From positions 1 to 34,497 of the forward strand of contig JAHRHA010000058.1 of the NCBI GenBank assembly GCA_020027875.1: a stretch of DNA of 34,497 nt, written 5' to 3'. The position numbers were made by a program, and so were the translations under genes. The notes below the pieces were generated by a model. That model was not told the DNA's origin. It saw only the letters and a list, made by a program, of their open reading frames with translations, and made no database searches. Of the stretch, positions 1-6,661 are shown one piece after another; position 1 is the first letter of the stretch, and each line of letters starts with the position of its first letter. The DNA is from Micromonosporaceae bacterium. GTDB taxonomy: Bacteria; Actinomycetota; Actinomycetes; Mycobacteriales; Micromonosporaceae.

Positions 1-614
1 CGGGGCAGGCCGACAACCGCGCGCTGCGCGAGGCGATGCGCCGGCGGGTGCCACTGGCCTACTTCTGCGCCGTCGCTAAGGGCGTCTATCAGGCCATCTA
101 TCCGGTGTTTCTCGTCGATGAGGACGCCGCTCGCCACGAGTTTGCCGTTGACATCGGCGAGCACATCGACATCCTTGACGACGCGGGTACGCCGCTCGAG
201 CGGCACTACAGCAGGCGTCTCACGTTGCACCGGCTACACCAGGCACTTTTCCGGCCTAAGGTGCTCCGGGCCTACCAGTCGCGGTGCGCGCTGTGCCGGC
301 TCGGTCACGCGCCTCTCCTCGACGCCGCTCACATCCTCCCGGACCGCCATGAGCGAGGCGACCCCGTTGTCCCCAATGGACTCGCCATGTGCAAGATCCA
401 CCACGCAGCCTACGATATCAACATCCTCGGCATCCGACCCGACCACATCGTCGAGGTCCGCGGGGACATCTTGGCGGAGATTGACGGCCCCATGCTGCGC
501 CACGGCCTGCAGGAGATGCACGGGTCCCGCATCGTCGTCCCGCGTTCGCGGCTCGACCAGCCCGACCCAGCCAGGCTCGAGGAGCGGTACGAGGAGTTCC
601 GCGCTGCCGCCTGA
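1..614 (+). CDS. HNH endonuclease (HNH_2-like), 5' end outside window
   Basis: Predicted DNA-binding or cleaving protein with a C-terminal HNH nuclease fold. The frame is open from the left edge, so the true start lies upstream; the ATG at 36 is internal because the same frame continues before it. The HNH module lies about 80-140 residues after that ATG: a Cys-x2-Cys pair (CALC), the AAHILPD segment with the first catalytic His, then NGLAMCKIHH with the Asn, a Cys and the final His pair. This spacing is what I know from HNH_2 proteins of actinobacteria, where the domain follows an N-terminal region of unknown role, here recognisable by YQAIYPVFLV. Such proteins are often called restriction endonucleases, but no methyltransferase or helicase is next to it, so a restriction role is unproven. 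A GNAT gene follows 23 nt after the stop. Confidence 0.85.
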   Translation, partial: GQADNRALREAMRRRVPLAYFCAVAKGVYQAIYPVFLVDEDAARHEFAVDIGEHIDILDDAGTPLERHYSRRLTLHRLHQALFRPKVLRAYQSRCALCRLGHAPLLDAAHILPDRHERGDPVVPNGLAMCKIHHAAYDINILGIRPDHIVEVRGDILAEIDGPMLRHGLQEMHGSRIVVPRSRLDQPDPARLEERYEEFRAAA

Positions 615-637
615 TCGAGCGGTGACATCGTTGGCCC

Positions 638-1123
638 ATGAGGATTGACGAATTGGCGTCGGGCGCGGCCGCGCTGGCTGGAGGGGCGCGTGTGTTTGAC
701 GAGTACCGGGTGCACTACGGGTGGCCGTCGGCGCCCGAACGCACCCTCGATTGGTTGCGGACGCAGCTGGCGTCGTGGCGTCTGATGGCCTGGACGGCGT
801 CGGACGATGCGTCACCCGTCGGCCTAGTCACCGTCGCTCCCGTGCCGGCGTCCCTGGCGCTTGGGGTGGCATGGCAGGTCCGGGATCTGTATGTGTCGCC
901 TCATGCACGGCGGCGAGGACTGGCGCGCACTCTGATGGAACACGTCCTCGTGAAGGCGAACGCCGCGGCGGTGACTCGGGTGTCCCTCTCGACCGAGATC
1001 GACAATGCCCCCGCACTCCAGCTTTACCGTCAACTCGGCTTCGAGACCGTCGACGGACTCTGCCTGTTGAACCTCACGATGGGCGGGCCACAGAGCCAAG
1101 CTGAGGCCTCGAACGGGCGTTGA
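638..1123 (+). CDS. GNAT family N-acetyltransferase
   Basis: 161-aa protein with a single GNAT fold that would transfer an acetyl group from acetyl-CoA to an unknown amine. The acetyl-CoA pyrophosphate loop is visible around residues 85-100 as VSPHARRRGLARTLMEHV (the R/Q-x2-G-x-A pattern), preceded by the beta-4 strand WQVRDLYV. The C-terminal NAPALQLYRQLGFE segment is the usual beta-5/alpha-4 region, including the conserved Tyr. The ATG at 638 has no clear Shine-Dalgarno sequence and lies 23 nt after the HNH gene, so it may be co-transcribed. The substrate cannot be inferred. Confidence 0.88.
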   Translation: MRIDELASGAAALAGGARVFDEYRVHYGWPSAPERTLDWLRTQLASWRLMAWTASDDASPVGLVTVAPVPASLALGVAWQVRDLYVSPHARRRGLARTLMEHVLVKANAAAVTRVSLSTEIDNAPALQLYRQLGFETVDGLCLLNLTMGGPQSQAEASNGR

Positions 1124-1188
1124 GACTAGCCTTCGCCACGATCGCATCAGCAAGATCGTCGTGATCATGACCTCACCGTCGCCAAAAG

Positions 1189-1222
1189 GCGCCGATCATG
1201 ACCTCCAGGTCATGATCGGCGC
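1189..1222. terminator. Perfect 16-bp inverted repeat between convergent genes
   Basis: Arms 1189-1204 and 1207-1222 are exact reverse complements separated by CC. It lies between the GNAT gene (+) and dapA (-), ending 24 bases before the dapA stop, and there is no T-tract on either side. Terminators without a U-tract are common in actinobacteria, so a bidirectional terminator is the most likely role. The 12-mer GATCATGACCTC of the left arm also occurs just upstream at 1163-1174. Confidence 0.6.
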
Positions 1223-1245
1223 GATCTTGGGCGCGCTCTTGTGCG

Positions 1246-2148
1246 CTAGAGGGTCAGGCTCGCTTCAGCGCAATCGGCGCGGAGCTGGGCGATCTCCGCC
1301 TCCGTGGCATCCACCAGCGGCGAGCGCGTCGGACCCGCCGGCAAGCCGAGTAGATTCAGCGCTGCCTTGGTCGTGATCACACCCTGGGTGCGGAAGAAGC
1401 CGAAGTACGCGGGCAGCATCTGATGGTGAAGGCGGAGCGCCTCGGCGACATCGCCGCGCTCGTACGCCTCGATCATCTCCTTGGTTGGCCGGCCGAACAG
1501 GTGGGTCGGCACGCCGACTACGCCCACCGCCCCGACGGCGAGCAGCGGCAGGGTCAGCTTGTCGTCGCCGGAGTAGAAGGCGAGATCGGCCCGTGCTGTC
1601 ACCCAGGCGGTCTCGGCAAGGTCGCCCTTGGCGTCCTTGACCGCGACGATGCGCTCATGCTCGGCGAGCCGGCACAGGGTGTCGGTGTGGATAGGCGTGC
1701 CGGTACGAACAGGGATGTCGTACAGCATGCACGGCAGCCCAGACGCGTCCGCGACGGCGGTGAAGTGGCGAACGAGGCCGGACTGTGGCGGCTTGTTGTA
1801 ATACGGCGTTACGACCAACAGGGCGGTGACGCCGATCTTCTCCGCAGTGCGGGCCAGCTCGATCGTGTGATGGGTGTCGTAGGTACCCACACCTGCGATC
1901 ACGTGAGCACGGTCGCCTACGGCCTCGACCACGACCCGCAGCAGGGTCTCCTTCTCGGCATCCGTAGTGGTGGGCGACTCGCCCGTGGTGCCGTTGATCA
2001 CGAGGCCGTCGTTGCCCTGCTCGTCCACGAGATAGTTCGCGAGCTTCGCGGCGCCCTCGGTGTCGAGCGATCCGTCCGCCCGAAACGGCGTAACCATGGC
2101 GGTAAGGAGCCGACCGAACGGCCGGCGCGCGTCAGCAGCCTGCGTCAT
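1246..2148 (-). CDS. dapA: 4-hydroxy-tetrahydrodipicolinate synthase
   Basis: 300 aa, the usual length for DapA. The enzyme condenses pyruvate with aspartate semialdehyde, the first committed step of lysine and diaminopimelate synthesis, in the cytoplasm. Visible hallmarks are NGTTGES at 52-58 (pyruvate-binding Thr pair), YYNKPPQSG at 116-124, LYDIPVRTG at 142-150 with the catalytic Tyr, and Lys171 in VAVKDAKGD, the Schiff-base lysine. The ATG at 2148 has no good ribosome-binding site, but a -10-like TAGGTT (minus strand, 2155-2160) ends 6 nt before it, suggesting a leaderless mRNA. It lies 64 nt after thyX on the same strand. The adjacency of thyX and dapA, with dapB a few kb away, is a familiar actinobacterial arrangement. 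Confidence 0.97.
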   Translation of the reverse strand: MTQAADARRPFGRLLTAMVTPFRADGSLDTEGAAKLANYLVDEQGNDGLVINGTTGESPTTTDAEKETLLRVVVEAVGDRAHVIAGVGTYDTHHTIELARTAEKIGVTALLVVTPYYNKPPQSGLVRHFTAVADASGLPCMLYDIPVRTGTPIHTDTLCRLAEHERIVAVKDAKGDLAETAWVTARADLAFYSGDDKLTLPLLAVGAVGVVGVPTHLFGRPTKEMIEAYERGDVAEALRLHHQMLPAYFGFFRTQGVITTKAALNLLGLPAGPTRSPLVDATEAEIAQLRADCAEASLTL

Positions 2149-2154
2149 GTCAAC

Positions 2155-2160
2155 AACCTA
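2155..2160 (-). promoter_or_regulatory. Candidate -10 for leaderless dapA
   Basis: Minus-strand TAGGTT fits the actinobacterial TANNNT pattern and ends 6 nt before the dapA ATG, which would put the transcription start on the start codon. I see no convincing -35 hexamer, so this is tentative. Confidence 0.35.
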
Positions 2161-2212
2161 ACCTGGCGACGAGCCGCACACGACCCGCCGTACGCGACTG
2201 CCGCCACAAGAC

Positions 2213-2974
2213 TCACGACTGGAGGGCGTGCGGGCTTGCCGCGATCTCCGTGCCGTCCCGCAGCGGGCTGATCCGGAAATCGGCGAACACGTTCGGCGCG
2301 ACACTCTGGAGCTGGCGCAGGCACTCGATGGCGAGTTCGCGGATCTCAACGTCGGCGTGCTCGCTCGCCCGCGTCGCGACGAAATGTCGCCACGCCCGGT
2401 AGTTGCCAGTGACCACGATGCGCGTCTCGGTCGCGTTCGGCAGCACGGACCGCGCCGCCTGGCGCGCCTGCTTTCGTCGCAGCGAGGCACTGGCTTCCGC
2501 CGTACCGTCGGCGAGCCGCTCCTCCAGGCAGGACAGCAGATCGTTGTACGCACGCACGCTCGCCTCGGTCGCCTCGGCGAACCGCCTGTGCAGCACCGGA
2601 TCGTCGGCGATCACGTCCGGCTCGACCATGGCCGCTTCGCGCTCGGGTACGTAGCGCTGGGACAGCTGCGAGTACGACAGATGGCGATGCCGGATGAGCT
2701 CGTGCGTGAACGAGCGCGACACCCCAGTGAGATAGAACGTCGCCACGCCGTGCTCCAGCACCGAGAGGTGGCCCACCTCCAGGATGTGTGCGAGGTACGT
2801 CGCGTTGGTCGCGGTGGCCGGGTTCGGCTTGGACCAGGACTGGTAACACGCGCGGCCGGCGAACTCCGCCAGCGCCTGGCCGCCCTCGGCATCAGTCGCC
2901 CACTCAACGTCGTCTGGTGGCTCGAAGTGTGTCCACCCAACGAGCCTGACCTGCGGACGCACCATCTCGGGCAT
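2213..2974 (-). CDS. thyX: Flavin-dependent thymidylate synthase
   Basis: 253-aa ThyX, which makes dTMP from dUMP using FAD, NADPH and methylene-tetrahydrofolate. The diagnostic ThyX motif [14 protein letters not shown] is at 95-108, matching RHRxxSxxxxSxRY. The helical region [14 protein letters not shown] and the C-terminal RxxR segment, ending in [10 protein letters not shown], are as in actinobacterial ThyX. The ATG at 2974 is preferred because a strong GGAGGAGG (minus strand, 2981-2988) sits 6 nt upstream; an in-frame start 66 nt further upstream would put this site inside the gene. A possible -10 (TAGGGT, 2994-2999) lies just before it. The gene is divergent from the ribbon-helix-helix gene at 3082. 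Confidence 0.97.
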   Translation of the reverse strand: MPEMVRPQVRLVGWTHFEPPDDVEWATDAEGGQALAEFAGRACYQSWSKPNPATATNATYLAHILEVGHLSVLEHGVATFYLTGVSRSFTHELIRHRHLSYSQLSQRYVPEREAAMVEPDVIADDPVLHRRFAEATEASVRAYNDLLSCLEERLADGTAEASASLRRKQARQAARSVLPNATETRIVVTGNYRAWRHFVATRASEHADVEIRELAIECLRQLQSVAPNVFADFRISPLRDGTEIAASPHALQS

Positions 2975-3046
2975 GCAGGACCTCCTCCCGCCCGACCCTA
3001 GCTGGCACGGGCCTGGACCACGCCAACACCGACGTGTCACTGTGAC

Positions 3047-3081
3047 TTGACGCGACGTCTCTTTGACGTCACTATGGCGTC
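3047..3081 (+). promoter_or_regulatory. Leaderless promoter with 11-bp phased GACGTC sites
   Basis: TTGACG (3047-3052), a 17-nt spacer and CACTAT (3070-3075) are followed after 6 nt by the ATG at 3082, so transcription probably starts on the start codon. Overlaid on this are GACGTC at 3054-3059, GACGTC at 3065-3070 (inside the palindrome TGACGTCA) and GGCGTC at 3076-3081, each exactly 11 bp apart. This is the layout expected of an operator bound side by side by a small repressor such as the ribbon-helix-helix protein encoded next; the binding is inference. Confidence 0.55.
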
Positions 3082-3612
3082 ATGGAGTTGACCTCATATC
3101 TCGAGGGCCTTCGTCGGGACCTCGCCGCGGCCGCGGCTCCCGGCGGCCCCGACGTGGCCCGGGCCGCTGACCTGCTCGGGGGTTCGATCGAGGCCTCCGC
3201 CCGGCTGTGCCTGCTCGAGGCGCTCTCCGACGCGGCGGCCGAGATCACGACGAAGCTGACCAACGGCTACGTCGAGGTGCGGCTCCGTGGGCGCGAGGCC
3301 CAGTTCGTGGTCACCGAGGGCGCGCCCGCGGCGGCCACCGCGGCACCACCCAGCGGTGTCCAGGCGCCCACGGAGGGCGACTCAGGCGACCTCGCGCGCA
3401 TCACGCTGCGGCTCCCAGAGGGTCTCAAGGAGGCCGTCGAACGCGCAGCCGCGGCCGAGGCCATCTCCGCGAACGCCTGGCTGGTGCGGGCGATCGCGCA
3501 GGTGGTCTCCGGCCAAGGCGCCTCGGCCGCACCCCCAGGGCGCGGACCCAGAACAGACCCACCCGGACGCGGCCGGCTCGGTCGCCGCATTACCGGATTC
3601 GCTCAGGCGTAA
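3082..3612 (+). CDS. Ribbon-helix-helix (HicB-like) regulator
   Basis: 176-aa protein. Residues 1-75 are Ala/Leu-rich helix followed by a short strand segment (YVEVRLRGREAQFVV). Residues about 110-145 form a ribbon-helix-helix DNA-binding unit: the strand ARITLRLPEGL, then helix KEAVERAAAAE and helix NAWLVRAIAQVV. In actinobacteria this kind of protein is often labelled a HicB-family antitoxin, but no HicA toxin is beside it. Instead it precedes a DUF4097 gene, an association I have seen repeatedly. A role as autoregulator of the two-gene operon fits the phased operator-like hexamers over its promoter. There is no leader and so no ribosome-binding site. The C-terminal tail is Pro/Gly/Arg-rich and probably disordered. 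DUF4097 starts 28 nt downstream. Confidence 0.85.
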   Translation: MELTSYLEGLRRDLAAAAAPGGPDVARAADLLGGSIEASARLCLLEALSDAAAEITTKLTNGYVEVRLRGREAQFVVTEGAPAAATAAPPSGVQAPTEGDSGDLARITLRLPEGLKEAVERAAAAEAISANAWLVRAIAQVVSGQGASAAPPGRGPRTDPPGRGRLGRRITGFAQA

Positions 3613-3640
3613 CCCAGCATCCTCACCCGAAGGAGTCGAG

Positions 3641-4489
3641 ATGTTCAGTAATACCAAGCCCGACGACACCAACACCGAGATACGCGAGTTTCCGTGCCCA
3701 CAGCCGGTCACGGCGATCGTGCGCATCGGCGGCGGCACCGTTACCGTGACGGCGGAGGACCGACCATCCGCCGAGGTCGCGGTCGGCCCCTACGACGACA
3801 GCGAGGCGTCCCGGAAAACAGCCGCAAACACCAAGGTCAAGTTCACCGGAGACCGGCTACTGGTGGAGACCACAGACAACAGCGGCGGCTGGAGCCGGCG
3901 AAGCGGCCACATCCGGGTCGACCTTCGCGTCCCGCTCGACAGCCAGCTGCAGGCCCAGACGGGCTCCGCGGACATACAGACAGACGGACGCCTGGCGGAG
4001 GCGGTCATCCACACCGGCTCGGGCGACATCTACGTCCGAACGACTGCCGGCGATCTCGCCGTGGAGTCCGGCAGCGGGGACGTGCGCGCCGACGAGGTGG
4101 GCGGCTCGCTGCGCGTCAGCACGGCCTCCGGGGACGTGTCTACGACGACCGTGATTGGCCCGGTTGTCGTGGATGTGGCGAGTGGAGATGTCGAGATCGA
4201 GGAGGCGAGCGGACCCGTGAAGGCTTCATCCGCCTCGGGCAACATCCACATCGCCGCCGCACGCGGTGGCCAGATCCGGCTCGACTCGGCGTCGGGCGAC
4301 GTCTCGGTGGGCGTACCCACCGGCACCCGGGTCTGGCTGGACCTCAGCACAATGTCGGGTTCAACCGCCAGCGACCTCGACATGACCGCTCCGGCGCCGG
4401 AGCAGGGCGCCCAGCTGAACCTGCAGGTGCGCACCATGAGCGGTGATATCAGCGTGCACCGCGTCAGCGCCGGATCTCCGGTGGCTTAG
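3641..4489 (+). CDS. DUF4097 beta-strand-repeat protein
   Basis: 282-aa protein made of short repeated beta strands of the type [S/T]GSGDI or ASGDV: TGSADIQ, TGSGDIYV, SGSGDVRA, TASGDVST, ASGDVEIEE, SASGNIHI, SASGDVSV and TMSGDISV, spanning about residues 110-275. This is the DUF4097 (adhesin-like right-handed beta-helix) pattern. No signal peptide or membrane segment is seen, so it is predicted cytoplasmic and its function is unknown. The ATG at 3641 is supported by AAGGAG (3630-3635) 5 nt upstream, and the same frame is open far upstream without coding character. It probably forms an operon with the regulator before it. Its stop overlaps the stop of the convergent DUF2752 gene by 4 bases. 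Confidence 0.9.
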   Translation: MFSNTKPDDTNTEIREFPCPQPVTAIVRIGGGTVTVTAEDRPSAEVAVGPYDDSEASRKTAANTKVKFTGDRLLVETTDNSGGWSRRSGHIRVDLRVPLDSQLQAQTGSADIQTDGRLAEAVIHTGSGDIYVRTTAGDLAVESGSGDVRADEVGGSLRVSTASGDVSTTTVIGPVVVDVASGDVEIEEASGPVKASSASGNIHIAAARGGQIRLDSASGDVSVGVPTGTRVWLDLSTMSGSTASDLDMTAPAPEQGAQLNLQVRTMSGDISVHRVSAGSPVA

Positions 4490-5007
4490 ACGTAGAGCGA
4501 GGTGAATGGCGCGAAGGGCAGGTTGCGCACCACCATGAAGATGGCCCAGGCGGCCAGGAACACGCCGATGGTTTTCGCCGACAGTTTCGGCACCGGCAGC
4601 GTCCGTCCCCAGACGAACTTGATCGTCCAGGCGAGGTAGAGCCAGACCAGGAACGGAGCGGCGAAGACGGCCATCGCGTGGTGTCGGGCCGCCTCAGGGA
4701 TGTTGCCGTGCATCAGGTAGAAGAAGGCACGCGTGCCACCGCAGCCGGGACAGTCCAGCCCGGTCGTCAGCTTGATGACACAGGTGGAGATATCCGACGC
4801 GCCGGTGTCGGCCGGGTTGCTGATCCACACGTACGATGCCGCGCCCAAGAAACACGCCGCGATCGCAGCTGGGGCCGCCCACCGCGGCGATCGCTCGTGC
4901 AGCTGGACCAGGAACCGCGCAAAGCGGTTTGTCTCCACCTCAGCCGCTGCATGCGCGTGGCCGATCTCCGGCTGGTCGGCGTGCTCGATCGCATGGGTCA
5001 CGGTCAT
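4486..5007 (-). CDS. DUF2752 membrane protein
   Basis: 173 aa. After a hydrophilic, His-rich N-terminus (residues 1-45) come three to four hydrophobic segments. The family signature CPGCGGTRAF follows the first one at about residue 86. DUF2752 proteins are small inner-membrane proteins of unknown function, and the paired Cys suggests metal or redox chemistry that has not been shown. The start codon overlaps the stop of the glycosylase gene in an ATGA (5004-5007), so translation is probably coupled to it. The 3' end overlaps the convergent DUF4097 gene. Confidence 0.9.
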   Translation of the reverse strand: MTVTHAIEHADQPEIGHAHAAAEVETNRFARFLVQLHERSPRWAAPAAIAACFLGAASYVWISNPADTGASDISTCVIKLTTGLDCPGCGGTRAFFYLMHGNIPEAARHHAMAVFAAPFLVWLYLAWTIKFVWGRTLPVPKLSAKTIGVFLAAWAIFMVVRNLPFAPFTSLYV

Positions 5008-6248
5008 ACGGTAACCCGTGACGGCGACCGGAGGGCGTCCGCCAACGGGAGAGCGAGGTCACCCCGTTCGGGCGTGTCCACCTCGGTCAGGTCCAGCCAC
5101 GCGGCGAGTTCGCGCAACCGCCCGGCCAGCGCCTCGGCGACCTCCCCCGGCGGCCGGCCATTCTCGGCCCACGCCCCCGGCACCCGCAGCACCCCGGCCC
5201 GCCGGTCGGCCTTCAGGTCAACCCTCGCGACCAACGCGTCACCGAGCAGAAAGGGCAGCACGTAGTACCCATGCACCCGCTGTGCGGCCGGGGTGTAGAT
5301 CTCGATGCGGTAGCGGAAACCGAAGAGCCGTTCGGTGCGACCGCGTTCCCAGATCAGCGGATCGAACGGGCTGAGCAGCGTCGCGGCATCCACGCGTCGG
5401 GGCAGTTTGGCGTCGACGTGCAGGTACGCCGTCGGCCGCCATCCGGCCACGGCCACCGGTCGTAGGACACCGTCCTCCACGAGCTCGGTGACGGCTTGGC
5501 GAAAGCCGGCCACCGGCAACCGGAAATAGTCCCGCAACTCGACCTCAGCAGCTACGCCGAGTGCGGCCGCCGCCACCCGCACCAGCTCCCGGCGCGCCTC
5601 GGATTCGGTGGGGGTCGGAGCGTTGACGACCGCCGGCGGCAGGACCCGCTCGGTCAGGTCATAGACGCGGGCGAACGCACCGTTACGCCGCGCGGTCGTC
5701 ACCTCACCGGTCCAGAACAGCCATTCCAGTGCCGCCTTCACCTCGGACCAGTTCCAGCCCCAGTTCTGGGTACGTACCGGCACGTCCTGCTCGATCTCGG
5801 CGGCCGTGAGCGGACCACGGTTGCGGATCTCGTCGAGCACCCACCGCACCAGGTCGGGCGAGTCGGTGGCGATGTCACGCATCCGCCCCCAGGCGTGCAC
5901 GTGAGCCGCGGACATTCGCCACCGCAAGTATGGCTGCAGCGCCACCGAGACCAGCGACGCCTCATGGCCCCAGTACTCAAACAACTCTCGCGGCGTGCGA
6001 TAGGCCGCCCGGTCAAGCAGCGCCGTGGGATAGGCCCCGAGCCGGCTGAACAACGGCAGGTAGTGCGCCCGCTGCAGAACGTTGACGGAGTCGATCTGAA
6101 GAAGGCCGGTCCGCGCCACCACCCGGCGGAGGTGGCGGATCGTCGCCACGCCCGCCGGGCGGGGGTCGGTGAAGCCCTGCGCGCTGAGCGCGATGCGCCG
6201 CGCCTGGGCCGGCGAGAGGGAGTCGGACTGGGCGAGTGAAACGGTCAT
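5004..6248 (-). CDS. YcaQ/AlkX-type winged-helix DNA glycosylase
   Basis: 414-aa member of the HTH_42 (YcaQ/AlkZ) superfamily. The N-terminal tandem winged-helix region carries LLQIDSVNVLQRAHYLPLFSR; the Q-I-D at 51-53 is the Q-phi-D catalytic motif of the AlkX/YcaQ branch, rather than the Q-phi-Q of the AlkZ self-resistance branch. Later family blocks are FEYWGHEASL at about 89-98 and LLSPFDPLIWERGRTERLFGF around 289-309, where the Arg-x3-Leu-Phe is typical. By homology it removes alkylated bases and unhooks interstrand crosslinks. I see no biosynthetic cluster nearby, so housekeeping repair is more likely than antibiotic self-resistance. It is followed by DUF2752 with a 4-nt overlap. Confidence 0.9.
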   Translation of the reverse strand: MTVSLAQSDSLSPAQARRIALSAQGFTDPRPAGVATIRHLRRVVARTGLLQIDSVNVLQRAHYLPLFSRLGAYPTALLDRAAYRTPRELFEYWGHEASLVSVALQPYLRWRMSAAHVHAWGRMRDIATDSPDLVRWVLDEIRNRGPLTAAEIEQDVPVRTQNWGWNWSEVKAALEWLFWTGEVTTARRNGAFARVYDLTERVLPPAVVNAPTPTESEARRELVRVAAAALGVAAEVELRDYFRLPVAGFRQAVTELVEDGVLRPVAVAGWRPTAYLHVDAKLPRRVDAATLLSPFDPLIWERGRTERLFGFRYRIEIYTPAAQRVHGYYVLPFLLGDALVARVDLKADRRAGVLRVPGAWAENGRPPGEVAEALAGRLRELAAWLDLTEVDTPERGDLALPLADALRSPSRVTV

Positions 6249-6305
6249 CGTGACAGCAGGTTACCCGCAGCCTCCGACACAACGTTCGGCGTCGAACCCC
6301 CGGCA

Positions 6306-6362
6306 GTCGATCAAGGGGCCGTGGTTGGATCACGAAACCGCGACCTGTTCTCCTTGATCGAC
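6306..6362. repeat. Hairpin repeat, copy 1
   Basis: Perfect 11-bp arms GTCGATCAAGG (6306-6316) and CCTTGATCGAC (6352-6362) enclose 35 nt. The right half closely resembles 6631-6661, which overlaps the end of the glycosyltransferase gene. A weaker partial match is at 15990-16010. It is probably a dispersed intergenic hairpin element. Confidence 0.55.
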
Positions 6363-6579
6363 AGGCTGGTGCCTATCGCGGTGAAGCGAGAACACACGCG
6401 GCGGCCAAACCGGTTGGATAATTATCGTGTGGGAAATGACCGGCTAGAGCCGGCAAAATCACACACGTTGATGCGATCTTGGCCGATTCCGACCACCACA
6501 GCGAACTCACATACAGTATGAATGCCCTGATCCGCCCACCCTTACGCTAACGGGATGCTCGGAAATCGCATATGCATAC

Positions 6580-6604
6580 GGCCCGCTAAATATCTATGCG
6601 GGCC
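6580..6604 (-). terminator. Probable terminator of the glycosyltransferase gene
   Basis: GGCCCGC (6580-6586) and GCGGGCC (6598-6604) form a 7-bp GC stem around an AT-rich 11-nt loop, beginning 20 nt past the minus-strand stop at 6625. No clear U-tract follows. Confidence 0.5.
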
Positions 6605-6619
6605 CGCCCACCGAGTGAG

Positions 6620-6661
6620 GTCGGTCAGGAGACCGCGACCTTCTCTGCCTGATCGACAGGC
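6620..6661. repeat. Hairpin repeat, copy 2, overlapping a stop codon
   Basis: GTCGGTCAGG (6620-6629) and CCTGATCGAC (6648-6657) pair with one mismatch or G-U around 18 nt. The region 6631-6661 matches 6337-6366 at most positions. It supplies the last residues and the stop codon of the glycosyltransferase; read on the minus strand the two copies give PVDQAEKVAVS and PVDQGEQVAVS, each followed by TGA. Confidence 0.55.

Larger units (their letters stand above)
6249..6624. other. 376-bp gene-free stretch rich in palindromes
   Basis: No credible gene in any frame; the stretch is less GC-rich than its surroundings. It holds the hairpin repeat described separately, GATAATTATC (6417-6426), CATACAGTATG (6510-6520), GCATATGC (6568-6575) and a probable terminator at 6580-6604. 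The promoter of the glycosylase gene must lie here, but I could not place it. Confidence 0.5.

Noticed and set aside
3082..4489. HicAB-type toxin-antitoxin system
   Set aside because: Only the ribbon-helix-helix partner is present. The second gene is a DUF4097 beta-repeat protein, not a HicA double-stranded-RNA-binding toxin.
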